Position numbers and translations under genes: made by a program. 64,000 nt of DNA from Cervus elaphus (taxonomy: Eukaryota; Chordata; Mammalia; Artiodactyla; Cervidae). The DNA lies in contig NC_057848.1 in the NCBI RefSeq assembly GCF_910594005.1, forward strand, positions 53,895,616 through 53,959,615. The letters run 5' to 3'. A model generated the notes under the pieces. That model was not told where the DNA came from. It was given only the letters and a program-made list of their open reading frames with translations, and did no database searches. This document shows positions 46,599 to 57,347 of this stretch, piece after piece (within the stretch, counting starts at the first letter, position 1; the number at the start of each line of letters is the position of its first letter).

Positions 46599-46826
46599 TG
46601 GGCTTTTCAGGTGGCGCTAGTGGTAAAGAATCCACCTGTCAATGCAGGAGACATAAGAGAAGTGGGTTTGATCTCTGGGTTGGGAAGATTCCCTGGAGGA
46701 GGGCAAGGCTACCCACTCCAGTATTTTTGCCTGGAGAACCCCATGGACAGAGGAGCCTAGTGAGCTACAGTCCATAGAGTCACAAAGAGTCGGACACAAC
46801 TGAAGTGACTTAGCACACAAGCACAC
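46599..46826 (+). mobile_element. Bov-tA SINE
   Basis: Forward copy with 'tcaggtggcgctagtgg' head at 46607. The exact 10-bp duplication atgaatgata (46589-46598, 46827-46836) sets the borders. Confidence 0.96.
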
Positions 46827-46879
46827 ATGAATGATAAACCACTAAGCTAATCCCCATTTGATGGACATTCTCCCTGGTA

Positions 46880-47208
46880 TCAGGTTAGAAATATGTAGTA
46901 CAAGGAGCAGAAGCTCAGGAAACAAACATAAGAAGGTATAATCCCAGAACTACCACACCATCTCCTCCTGCTGGCAGGAGGAGAAGGGGATGACTGAGGA
47001 TGAGATGGTTGGATGGCATCACCAACTCGATGGACATGAGTTTGAGCAAGCTCTGGGAGTTGGTGATGGACAGAGAAGCCTGGGGTGCTGTAGTCCATGG
47101 GGTCGCAAAGAGTCAGACATGACTGAGCAACTGAACTCAATTGATACCACACCATCTGTGTGACCTTGGGATTTAACCTATCTGAACCTCAATTTCTTAC
47201 ATAAGGAC
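46880..47208 (+). repeat. MIR SINE split by BovB fragment
   Basis: MIR words 'gaagctcaggaaac' and 'gtataatcccagaactacca' lie before, and 'gtgtgaccttgggatttaac', 'gaacctcaatttcttacata' after, the BovB insertion at 46964-47144. Confidence 0.65.
46964..47144 (+). mobile_element. BovB LINE 3' fragment
   Basis: About 180 bp of BovB 3' end ('gggatgactgaggatgagat' to 'tgactgagcaactgaactca'). Exact 13-bp duplication taccacaccatct at 46951-46963 and 47145-47157. Confidence 0.95.
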
Positions 47209-47273
47209 AGTCCATAGGGTCGCAAAGAGTTGCACATGACTGAAGCGACTTAGCATGCATGCACATGCTGTTA
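47209..47273 (+). mobile_element. Bov-tA tail fragment
   Basis: Only the last 60 bp or so of a Bov-tA ('cagtccatagggtcgcaaag' to 'gcgacttagcatgcatgcac'). Confidence 0.85.
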
Positions 47274-47417
47274 AAGCAGATAGTTCAAGTTTGTACCTAT
47301 ATGTCATGTAGAAATTACTGAGATCAGAGACAAGAAAACACACCGTTATTTACACATTAACACTTTAATAAAAAAAATTTGAACACACCTCTTCCCTTCA
47401 AGCAAATCTTTCATTAA

Positions 47418-47802
47418 TCAGTTCAGTTCAGTTCAGTCACTCAGTCGTGTCCAACTCTTTGAGACCCCATGGACTGCAGCACGCCAGACCTCCCTGTCCT
47501 TCACCAACTCCTGGAGTATACTCAAACTCATGTCCATTGAGTTGGTGATGCCATCCAACCATCTCATCCTCTGTTGTCCCCTTCTTCTCCCACCTTCAAT
47601 CTTTCCCAGCATCAGGGTCTTTTCCAATGAGTCAGTTCTTTGCATCACATGGCCAAAGTATTGAAGTTTCAGCTTCAGCATCAGTGCTTCCAATGAACAC
47701 CCAGGACTGATCTCCTTTAGGATAGACTGGTTAGATCTCCTTGCAGTCCAAGGGACTCTCAGGAGTCTTCTCCAACACCACAGTTCAAAAGCATAAATTC
47801 TT
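47418..47802 (-). mobile_element. BovB LINE 3' fragment
   Basis: Inverted, 5'-truncated BovB of about 385 bp from '(cagtt)n cagtcactcagtcgtgtcc' to 'ttcaaaagcataaattcttt' (AFELWCWRRLLRVPWTARRSNQ on the minus strand). The frame is open to its end. Confidence 0.95.
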
Positions 47803-47808
47803 TGTATT

Positions 47809-47885
47809 AAAAGCAATGCCATTAAAAAAAATAAATAAATAAAGGGAAAAAAAGAAGAAAAAAAATAAATAAAAGCAATGCCATT
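47809..47885 (+). mobile_element. orphan A-rich insertion with target-site duplication
   Basis: A 47-bp A-rich block (47824-47870) lies between two exact copies of aaaagcaatgccatt (47809-47823 and 47871-47885). It has the form of a retrotransposon tail with no body attached. Confidence 0.75.
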
Positions 47886-47933
47886 GATAAGAAACATGTT
47901 ACTTCATTGGACTTTATAAAATATATACTGTAT

Positions 47934-50324
47934 GGTATTCAAGAAACACCTGGAGTAACAGGAAAATTTGGCCTTGGAGTACGGAATGAGGCAGGCAAAG
48001 ACTAATAGAGTTTTACCAAGAGAACGTGCTGGTCATAGCAAACACCCTCTTCCAACACAAGAGAAGACTCTACACATGGACATCACCAGATGGTCAACAT
48101 TGAAATCAGGTTGATTATATTTTTTGCAGCCAAAGATGGAGACGCTCTATACAGTCAGCAAAAACAAGACCAGGAGCTGACTGTGGCTCAGATCATGAAC
48201 TCCTTATTGCCAAATTCAGGCTTAAATTGAAGAAAGTAGGGAAAACCACTAGACCATTCAGGTATGTCCTAAATCAAATCCCTTATGACTATACAGTGGA
48301 AGTGAGAAATAGATTTAAGGGACTAGATCTGATAGACAGAGTGCCTGATGAACTATGGGCGGAGGTTCGTGACATTGTACAGGAGACAGGGATCAAGACC
48401 ATCCCGATGAAAAAGAAATGCAAAAGGCAAAATGGTTGTCTGAGGAAGCCTTACAAATAGCTGTGAAATGAAGAGAAGTGAAAAGCAAACGAGGAAAGGA
48501 AAGATATTCCCATTTGAATGCAGAGTTCCAAAGAATAGCCAGGAGAGATAAGAAAGCCTTCCTCAGCAATCAATGCAAAGAAATAGAGGAAAACAACAGA
48601 ATGGGAAAGAGTAGAGATCTCTTCAAGAAAATTAGAGATACCAAGGGAACATTTCAGGCAAAGATGGGTTAGATAAAGGACAGAAATGTTATGGACCTAA
48701 CAGAAGCAGAAGACATTAAGAAGAGGTGGCAAGAATACACAGAAGAACTGTACAAAAAAAATCTTCACGACCCAGATAATCACAATGGTGTGATCACTCA
48801 GGTAGAGCACATCCTGGAATGTGAAGTCAAGTGGGCCTTAGGAAGCGTCACTACGAACAAAGCTAGTGGATGTGATGGAATTCCAGGTGAGCTATTTCAA
48901 ATCCTGAAAGATGATGCTGTGAAAGTGCTGCACTCAATATGCCAGCAAATTTGGAAAACTCAGCAGTGGCCACAGGACTGGAAAAGGTCAGTTTTCATCC
49001 CAATCCCAAAGAAAGGCACTGCCAAAGAATGCTCAAACTACGCACAATTGCCCTCATCTCACACACTAGTAAAGTAATGCTCAAAATTCTCCAAGCCAGG
49101 CTTCAGCAATACATGAACCATGAACTTCCAGATGTTCAAGCTGGTTTTAGAAAAGGCAGAGGAACCAGATCAAATTGCCAATATCCTCTGGATCATTGAA
49201 AAAGCAAGAGAGTTCCAGAAAGACATCTACTTCTGCTTTATTGACTATGCCAAAGCCTTCGACTGTGTGGATCACAATAAGCTGTGGAAAATTCTGAAAG
49301 AGATGGGAATATCAGACCACCTGACCTGCCTCTTGAGAAACCTGTATGCAGGTCAGGAAGCCACAGTTAGAACTGGCCATGGAACAACAGACTGGTTCCA
49401 AATAGGAGAAGGAGTATGTCAAGGCTGTATATTGTCACCCTGCTTATTTAACTTATATGCAGAGTACATCATGAGACACGCTGGGCTGGAAGAAGCACAA
49501 GCTGGAATCAAGATTGCCGGGAGAAATATTAATAACCTCAGATATGCAGATGACACCACCCTTATGGCAGAGAGTGAAGAGGACCTAAAAAGCCTCTTGA
49601 TGAAAGTGAAGGAGGAGAGTGAAAAAGTTGGCTCAAAGCTTAACATTCAGAAAACTAAGATCATGGCATCTGGTCCCATCAACTCATGGGAAATAGATGG
49701 GGAGACAGTGGAAACAGTGTCAGACTTTATTTTTCTGGGCTCCAAAATCACTGCGGATGTGACTGCAGCCATGAAACTAAAAGACGCTTACTCCTTGGAA
49801 GGAAAGTTATGACCAACCTAGACAGCTTATTAAAAAGCAGAGACGTTACTTTGCCAACAAAGGTCCATCTAGTCAAAGCTATGGCTTTTCCGGTAGTCAT
49901 GTATGGATGTGAAAGTTGGACTGTGAAGAAAGCTGAGCACCGAAAAATTGATGCTTTTGAACTGTGGTGTTGGAGAAGACTCTTGAGAGTCCCTTGGACT
50001 ACAAGGAGATCCAACCAGTCCATCCTAAAGGAGATCAGTCCTAGGTGTTCATTGGAAGGACTGATACTGAAGCTGAAACTCCAATACTTTGGCCACCTCA
50101 TGCAAAGAGTTGACTCATTGGTAAAGACCCTGTTGCTGGGAGGGATTGAGGGCAGGAGGAGAAGGGGACGACAGAGGGTGAGATGGCTGGATGGCATCAC
50201 CGACTCAATGGGCATGAGTTTGAGTAAACTCCAGGAGTTGGTGATGGACAGGGAGGCCTGGCGTGCTGCGATTCATGGGGTTGCAAAGTGTCGGACACGA
50301 CTGAGCGCTGAACTGAACTGAAGG
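47934..50324 (+). mobile_element. BovB LINE, 5'-truncated, long
   Basis: About 2.4 kb of BovB. It starts in the endonuclease domain (QETPGVTGKFGLGVRNEAG region at 47938) and runs through linker and reverse transcriptase to the 3' end 'ggacacgactgagcgctgaac'. The RT core 49120-49812 is one open frame with FIDYAKAFDCVDH at about 49239 and LRYADDTTLMAE at about 49537, so the catalytic aspartates are kept. Frame breaks: a base lost near 48425, a stop at 48467-48469, a stop at 48670-48672, a base lost near 49040, 'aga' missing near 49170, and a base lost near 49757. Not able to encode a full protein. A ctgtat repeat flanks it but is too short to be sure. Confidence 0.94.
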
Positions 50325-50886
50325 CTGTATTATAAAATGTTGTTTACTTTTAAAGAACTAGTCTAGTGATACCTCAAAGCCTTTAATGATGGTTTTATCT
50401 GAACAGGAGGAAAAGTATGATGGGTGGTATTCTGTAAAAAAAAAAAAAAATTCTGTCAAAACTTTATTTTCCAGATCTTTTATTTTAGCATGAAGATGAC
50501 CTCAGTGTAGGCCCAGAAAACACCCTCTTTCTCCCCAGGAAGTAACCACCTCAGAATCATGGGATGAGGTTAAGTGATTCGATAGCACAGGATGAGAAGA
50601 GTTATATCTAAGTTAGTGAAACCAGGGAGTTCAAAGCTGAAAGTCATATTATGGAAATCAGCTTGAACTTGGGAGAAATAGCATCAAAGTGAGCAGAAGT
50701 GGGAGCTGAAGGAGGGGTGGAATATAAGAGTTGGGAGGACTGCTGAGTTGACGGTCAGTTGAATCTCAGACTAGTGATGAGGGAGAATAGAGGGCCACGG
50801 AGAGTGACAGAGTCATCACAGGCTGTTCATGTTAAGAAAAAGAACTCTGTGATATACAAGATGCTGAAGATTCTCATCTGTGCTTT
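50325..50886. other. no gene seen
   Basis: Unique sequence with an A15 run near 50436. Confidence 0.4.
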
Positions 50887-51259
50887 CGGTTCAGTTCAGT
50901 CGCTCAGTTGTGTCTGAGTCTTTGTGACCCCATGGACTGCAGTACACCAGGCCTCCCTGTCCACCACTAACTCCCAGAGTTGACCCAAACTCATGTCCAT
51001 TGAGTCGGTGATGCCATCCAACCATCTTATCCTCTGTCGTCCCCTTCTCCTCCCACCTTCAGTCTTTCCCAGCATCAGGGTCTTTTCCAATGAGTCAGCT
51101 CTTCACATCAGGTGGCCAAAGTGTTGGAGTTTCAGCATCAGTCCTTCCAATGAACACCTAGGACTGATTTCCTTTAGGATGGACTGGTTCATCTCCTTGC
51201 AGTCCAAGGGACTCTCAAGAGTCTTCTCCAAAACCACAATTCAAAAACATTCATTCATG
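50887..51259 (-). mobile_element. BovB LINE 3' fragment
   Basis: Inverted BovB tail from 'cggttcagttcagtcgctca' to 'ccacaattcaaaaacattca'. The 8-bp word tgtgcttt flanks it (50879-50886, 51260-51267). Confidence 0.94.
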
Positions 51260-51416
51260 TGTGCTTTAGGACCTCAGAAAAAGTAGGGTAGTCCAGGTTT
51301 GGAACACGTCTTTGCTAGGATTTTGAGAATGGAGAAAGTGAATGGCAAAAATCTGGGCAGAACTGAAAGATAAATCGAGGCTGACTCATATAAGAATGAC
51401 CATGTCCAGGTTCATG

Positions 51417-51469
51417 TCATTGTCATGGACATGACAATGACCATGTCCATTGTCATCATGATGACAATG
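51417..51469. repeat. pair of palindromes
   Basis: 51417-51440 has perfect 11-bp arms (tcattgtcatg/catgacaatga) around GA. 51448-51469 is a perfect 22-bp palindrome with arms cattgtcatca/tgatgacaatg. Both share the ATGACAAT word. Confidence 0.97.
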
Positions 51470-52090
51470 TATAAGATGATGAATAATCCCAAGAGAGAGA
51501 TTAAACTAAAGGTAATGCTGAGGAAGATCAGTTATCCCTTGGAGAAGGAATTTTCCACTACACTGGGATTTCTCTCCCATGGTTTCCAAAAAGCATCTAG
51601 GACAGAACTCCCAAGGCACAGACTCATATCTGGACCTGAATTTAATCTGAGAGACCTTCCGGGTCTGTCCTTTGCCTCCAGGTTGGTGAGGGGCTCAACT
51701 TGTGATGGCCAATATTAGCTCTAATGTCTCTAATCAATCTCAATAATCTTTTATGGCATAAAAATATTTTTAGTTCCACATTTATTTATATTTATGGATC
51801 ATTTTAAATTTCCTCTGGTAAGGGCTGGTCACCAAATTATGGGGAATGATGGTGAAACTGAGTGGTGAAGCTGTAAAAGGAAGACTGCAGAACCCAGGGG
51901 GCTTTAAAGAGAACAGGAATATTGTATCTTCCACTCTGGACCTTTTTTCTTGCTGTAACTTGCATCTTGGCACAGAAAAAAAGCAGTCAGATCTAGGGCC
52001 CAGTCTTGGTGTAGGTTTCACGTAATAATCAAAACCCAAAGGATAAGGGCCCTGAGAATCAGTTGTGTTTCTGTTTCCCAATCATAAAGC
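51470..52090. other. no gene seen
   Basis: Unique sequence. The 99-codon minus-strand frame at 51782-52081 lacks any recognisable domain. Confidence 0.4.
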
Positions 52091-52265
52091 CAAGTTCTCA
52101 CTGTGCCACTCCCTTTTTAATATACTCATATGTCTTCCCAGTATTACTGGATCAAGTTCCCATTTCACAGCCTGGCATTCAAGGCTCTTTTGACAATTCT
52201 TTTCCAATCATTTCCAGCACTGGTTTTGCTCTCCACATTTACAAAACTTACAGTGGGAATTTCAA
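52090..52265 (+). repeat. L2-like fragment
   Basis: 'ctggatcaagttcccatttc', 'agcctggcattcaaggctct' match the L2 internal wording (cctGGCATaCAAGGCcct). Confidence 0.5.
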
Positions 52266-53400
52266 CCAGTAACGATTACAGTCGCTCTCTGGCTGAAGTG
52301 TAAAAATTAAGACATGAAGGATGAGACACCATCTTGACCCTGTTACACAGTCCCTGGGGTAAGTATTGGGGAACAGAGCCTGAGGGGAAAAGACAAGGCC
52401 AGGATATTGACTGACAGTGTAATATGTTGGTGATCAGACTGAGACATTGAGTCGATAATGATGCCAAAATGGGTATGCCTGGGTATATATGGGTTTTCTT
52501 AACCAATCTATTAGGGATATTCCAACTTCTCTTTCTCTTTGAGTCTGTTCCAGCCTCTGTGCTGACCCATAGGCTTATGTGCATTTCTCTTTCTCCCAGG
52601 AGTTCAAGCTTCTTCTCTGTTAAGTTCCAGATCAAATGATTGCTGCTTTCTCTGTATACCTGTTTTCCTTCTCTTACTATTTCTGGAATCATTTAACAGT
52701 CATGTATATGTTGCTACTATGAATAACTGAATTAAGTCCCCCAGCTAAATCCCCAGTCTCTCAAGGCAATTTGCTGTGGCCTTTTTAGTCCTCTGTCCAT
52801 TCAATTCCAGTCTCAAAATTTTGTTCTCTCTTGGGATGCACAACTCCATTCCCTCTAGGAAGTTCTAATTCTCTCAAAATTCTTTTTCAATCTTCTACCC
52901 AAACTTCAGTTGTTGGGATTGTTTCACTCACTCATTAGTATCTTAATTTAATTTACAGTTACACTATGACATTCTGTGCATATTGTTCATGAATCTCTTC
53001 CCTTCCTTTCCCTTCTCTCTCCCTTCCTCCTCTTTTTCCTTGCCCTCCTCTCCTCTTAAAACATCAACCAACTTGAAAGAGCTAATGATCCCTCTTCTAT
53101 AACTTTATAGAAGTTATATTATCTAAATGTTTCTCTTCATTCTTTCCAGTAAGAGAATGTTTACTGGACATTCTCTCCTTGATATCAGAGAATGTATTCC
53201 AAGCCAAATATCTTTACCTTTTTCAACCTGGCTTTCTTCTTGTATCTCTCATTTCCATCAACTGTCTAATGTTTTACCAATTCATCATCATCATTGACTT
53301 CCTTATATTTTTACCCTCTATGTCCAATCAGTCATAAAACCTTAGTGATTCAGCTTCACAGAAATCTCTCACATCTGTTTATCCCAATCTTTTCATGTCT
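52266..53400. other. no gene seen
   Basis: Includes a 138-codon minus-strand frame (52276-52692) without known motifs, a pyrimidine-rich run at 52998-53055 and a small inverted repeat gagaatgt/acattctc at 53153-53175. Confidence 0.4.
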
Positions 53401-53875
53401 CTGTTGTTGCCTTAGTTCTGATCTTCATATTCTTTTATATGGGTTATTGTAATAGCAACTTTAGTTACCTTTCTTCCCAGTCCACCTTCCACCTGCTCAT
53501 AAAGTTATCTTGCTAAATGGATTTGACCTTGCAATTTATCTGCTTTGGAAATATTTATAATTCTCCACTGTATGCAGTATAAAGTCCACCCAATTTGGCA
53601 TAGCAGTGTCAGGCCAACACAGTCTGGGCCCAAATCAATTTTCCAGATGTACTTCCTATCATTCCTTACATGTGCCCTATGTTTCAGCTCTGTTTAAGCT
53701 ACAGTTCTCCAGCACATGAATATTTAACATAATGTGAAATCCTCTACTTTAATCCTGATTGCATTTTTTTAAGGTATTTATAAATATCCTGAAGGCAAGG
53801 ACTATGTCTTATTCACCTTTGTAGCCCTAGTTCTGGGCAAAAGTAGACATCAATAAATATTACATGTGAATTAAT
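53400..53875 (+). repeat. L2 LINE
   Basis: Forward L2 order: 'cttgctaaatggatttgacc', 'attctccactgtatgcagta', 'tataaagtccacccaatttg', 'cctgaaggcaaggactatgt', 'tagacatcaataaatattac' (3' end). Confidence 0.75.
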
Positions 53876-54000
53876 GATGACCTAGATTTTAATTCTATTT
53901 CTGCCATTCCTTGTCAATGTGACTTTCAACCAGTTATCTAAGCTTTCATAGCCTTAGTTTCCTCATCTGTAAACTGGGCATAGTAATAATTGCCATCCAG
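53875..54000 (+). repeat. MIR SINE fragment
   Basis: 'atttctgccattccttgtca', 'atagccttagtttcctcatc', 'tgtaaactgggcatagtaat'. Confidence 0.75.
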
Positions 54001-54890
54001 CTCTACAGATTTTGAAAGGAGTTCTCTTTTATGTCTTTTAATCTCTAGATTCCCAGGGCCCTACTCTGCCTTTGGCAGTGACAGAAACAACAAGGGAAGT
54101 GTTGTGGGGCCAAACCCTGAGCAGCAGCTGCAGTGGCCTGCCTCACAGCTGCTGCCCAGGCTCCTGGGAACTTTACATTGTTAACCCTTTGGGTCTAGTT
54201 CTTTAGAACCCTATGGATTATTTAACCTTTAACTTTTTGCTTCTTGGTTTCAGGGTAACCAACACATTATTCACCTACCCATCTGCTTCATCTCTTCTGG
54301 GCAACCTTTCTCAAGCAGACCATGGTTAGATAGATACAATACACTCACCAATGTCTCAGATGAAAAGATTTCTTAAATTTTCCCCATTTTGGTGGCTCTC
54401 TTGTAAACATGTTTCCCTTTTTCAGTTACAATAATGCTCCAGATCTGTATAAAGAACCGTTAGACTCAAAAGTCTGTTTTTAAACATTCATAGTCTATTA
54501 TTGATAGCTCAACTTACATGATTTTATTTAGCAACTGTGTCACACCCTGGTCTCACATCAGCCTAGAAGCAAGTGCAACCCCACTCCCCCCTGCGCCTCC
54601 CTCCCAGGCATCTCGATACAAATTGCTGTCATGACAAATCATACTGTATATGTGTACTTGATGTGCTGAGTCTTTAAGGAGAACTATGAAATTATTAATT
54701 TCTATTCATCATTCCATTATCTTGGTAGTTGTTACTATCTTGATTCTATTATCCATCTTTTCAGCTCCCATTCATGTATTTCTCTCTTCTTACACCCAGC
54801 TTTTAGTCATCTGTCTGTTTGATCATTTGTCTATGTCCTTATCTACATAATCTATATACTTTTCCTCCAATTCTTTACTGTAGGAAAATA
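54001..54890. other. no gene seen
   Basis: Unique sequence; slightly GC-richer patch at 54050-54180 without splice-flanked open frame. Confidence 0.4.
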
Positions 54891-54891
54891 T

Positions 54892-55101
54892 GTGCTGTGC
54901 TGTGCTTAGTCACTTCAGTCGTGTCCAACTCTTTGCGACCCCATGGACTGTAGCCGGCCAGGCTCCCCTGTCCATGGAAGGGGGAGAATACTGGAGTGGG
55001 TTGCCATGTCCTCCTTGAGAGGATCTTCCCAACCCAGGGATCGAACCCAGGTCTTCCACATTGTAGGTGGATTCTTTACAGTCCAAGCCACCAGGAAAGC
55101 C
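54892..55101 (-). mobile_element. Bov-tA SINE
   Basis: Inverted copy from 'tgctgtgctgtgcttagtca' to 'agtccaagccaccaggaaag'. No clear target duplication. Confidence 0.94.
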
Positions 55102-55149
55102 TAAATTTTACCATTTTAACTAACTATATGCTTATTACATATATATAGT

Positions 55150-55350
55150 TATTAATTGAATGTGGCCCCCCAAAATTCATGTTCAAATCCTAACCCCCAA
55201 AATGATGGTATGAGGAGGTGGGGCTTTTGGAGGTGATTAAATCATGAGGGTGGAATTGACATGGCAGGGATTAGTGCCCTTAGATGAAGAGACAGGAGAG
55301 TTTGCTCTATTTCTGTCTGCACAATGGGGAGATGGCCATCTACAAAAATA
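55150..55350 (+). repeat. MLT1 (ERVL-MaLR) LTR fragment
   Basis: Wording of an MLT1-type solo LTR: 'ccccccaaaattcatgttca', 'atcctaacccccaaaatgat', 'ggaggtggggcttttggagg', 'ggtggaattgacatggcagg', 'gagatggccatctaca'. Non-coding remnant of an ancient endogenous retrovirus-like element. Confidence 0.75.
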
Positions 55351-55589
55351 TTATGAAGCGTGATTCCAGTTTTTATGCAGCTAAGAATTTCATTGAGGAA
55401 GGTTGATGGTTTATCTTTTTAACATATCAGTATATTTCTATGTTTTCTCTCACCCATACTCTAGCAATAGCTCTTTGCTCCTCAATGGTCTTGCTCACTT
55501 ATGGCCTTGGCCTTCCTGCATCCCCAGTGTCTCCTCCAAATTATTATCAAAATGGTCTCATAGAAACTCTACACTTATTTTCTCAACCC

Positions 55590-55735
55590 TGGATGCACCT
55601 TAAAAACACCAAAGCACAGTTAAAGTGTCACAATCTGGGTTTAAAAACAGATCAGTCAAGTAAGAGTTTCAGGGGTAGGACCTGGATATCCATACTTTTG
55701 AAGATCCTCACGTGATCCTGATGCTCAATGATAGG
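55590..55735 (+). repeat. MER5A-like fragment
   Basis: 'ggggtaggacctggatatcc', 'atacttttgaagatcctcac', 'gtgatcctgatgctc' resemble one half of MER5A. Weak. Confidence 0.45.
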
Positions 55736-55749
55736 TGACAGTCATCACT

Positions 55750-56285
55750 TTAGACTGATTATGCATCTCCTCTGTTTGAAATTCTACCCCCTCACAGTTG
55801 CCTCTTCTCAAGCCCTTTTGCATGGCTACAGTGACTTCCATGATCTTGGCTTGGATTCATCTCTTAACACTTTTCATGTCACTCTTCATAATTCAGTAAT
55901 CTATTCTCTAAATTAGCGGTGCTGCTTCAGAACATTATACTTTTTCATGCACTGTATTCTCCACTTGAAATATGTTTCTTTTATTGTCTGTTGAGATATA
56001 ATTTATCCTTCAAATTTTAAATGACATCTCCTCCAGGAAGCTTTTACTGGACCTGCTGTCTCTATAGTTGGTAAAAATTTTTATTGTTACTTATTATAAA
56101 AAATAACTTGCAAATGTTTGTTTGCACATGTCCCCCCTATTTAACTGTAAAGTCATTTTGGGCTGTGGTTGTGCCTTATTTACCTCTGTAACCCCATAAC
56201 TTAGGCACTAGATCTAGCACATAGTAGGTGCTCAATACATATTTGTGGACTGAGTTGATGAATGAATGAATGAATTTTTATAATG
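55750..56285 (+). repeat. L2 LINE
   Basis: Forward L2: 'ttctcaagcccttttgcatg', 'ttcaaattttaaatgacatctcctccaggaagc' (56010-56042), 'tctagcacatagtaggtgct', 'caatacatatttgtggactg' and tail (GAAT)n at 56262-56278. Confidence 0.75.
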
Positions 56286-56619
56286 TTTCAACCTCTCTAA
56301 GATAGAAAAATAAACAAGAAAGAATGATATAGATTCAAAAGAAGGGGTTTGTCATTTGAAAGCACTCAGTGAGAGGATCACTGTCTTTGGGAAGAAGGGA
56401 TTTTGTCTGGAGAAAAGGAGGCTGTACTAGGAAGGATAACTAATTCCATGTAGACAGGCAGCCAAGAACAAGCTGTGGCCAAAGAGCTGATGGATGACAG
56501 CTGGAAATACGGCTTGTGAACCAACAAAGAATGACACTTCCATCTGAACTGCAAAATAAATCATAAAGACTCCAAAGATTTTTATTCACTTTAAAATCTC
56601 ACCCTACACGAACATTCAA
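56286..56619. other. no feature seen
   Basis: Unique sequence. Confidence 0.4.
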
Positions 56620-57005
56620 TAAGAACACTCCAAATTGTTGTAGCACTTTATCACTTTACACATTCACATACATAATCTCATTTAAACTCCCCAACAACAC
56701 TACAAGATTAGCATTATCACCCCTGTTTTAGGGTGGAAAAACTGAGGCTCTGAAAAATTCAGTAAATTGGAAACCTCTGTGGTGGTCCACTGGGTAAGAC
56801 TCTGTGCTCCCAATGAAGGAGGCCCAGGTTTGATCCCTGGTCAGGGACCTAGATCCCACATGCCACAACTAAGAGTTTGCATGCCACAACTAAAGATCTC
56901 ACCTACTACAACTAAGACCCAGGGCAGCTAAATTTAATTAATTAATTAAAAATTCAGTAAATAGTCCAATGTCACACAGATGATAGATGATGACTAGCAG
57001 ATTTA
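56620..57005 (-). repeat. MIR SINE, reverse, split by CHR SINE
   Basis: Inverted MIR: 'tagcactttatcactttaca', 'aatctcatttaaactcccca', 'aaaaactgaggctctgaaaa' before and 'atagtccaatgtcacacaga' after the inserted SINE. Confidence 0.8.
56768..56947 (+). mobile_element. CHR-type tRNA-Glu SINE
   Basis: Forward short copy: 'tggtggtccactgggtaaga', 'ggtttgatccctggtcaggg', 'ctagatcccacatgccacaa', tail (TTAA)n. Exact 15-bp duplication aaaaattcagtaaat at 56753-56767 and 56948-56962. Confidence 0.92.
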
Positions 57006-57058
57006 GAACACAAACAGGCCTTGAAATAACAAAAGCAAATGAAATAAAATAAAAATAT

Positions 57059-57061
<3 letters not shown>

Positions 57062-57115
<54 letters not shown>

Positions 57116-57174
57116 GGTGGCAAAGAGTTGGGCCTGACTGAATGACTGAACTGAACTGATATATATATATATAT
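57062..57174. repeat. (TA)n microsatellite interrupted by BovB tail
   Basis: About 26 TA units (57062-57113), then a 45-bp BovB 3' end (about 57114-57158), then about seven more units (57159-57174). Confidence 0.95.
57114..57158 (+). mobile_element. extremely 5'-truncated BovB 3' end
   Basis: 'ggggtggcaaagagttgggc' followed by 'gactgaatgactgaactgaa' is the last 45 bp of BovB, with nothing else of the element. Confidence 0.85.
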
Positions 57175-57347
57175 GGAAAGTAAAGAAAGAAATCCACAAT
57201 ATATATACTTTAAATTTCATTCTGGAGTCTATTAACCTCAAATTTATTTATCTTTTCTAAGTGACAGTAAAGGAATTGGTCAGAGAAAGAGATGCTCCAA
57301 AGGCTAAGATCAACTGACCATCTATGATGTACTAAGTATGGTGCAAG

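Noticed and set aside
49120..49812. Retron- or reverse-transcriptase-based defence system
   Set aside because: The RT belongs to a BovB retrotransposon; the DNA is ruminant nuclear, with no associated effector or non-coding RNA.
52276..52692. 138-codon minus-strand open frame
   Set aside because: No family motif, and no supporting start or splice signals; a single open frame of this size is expected by chance in 64 kb.
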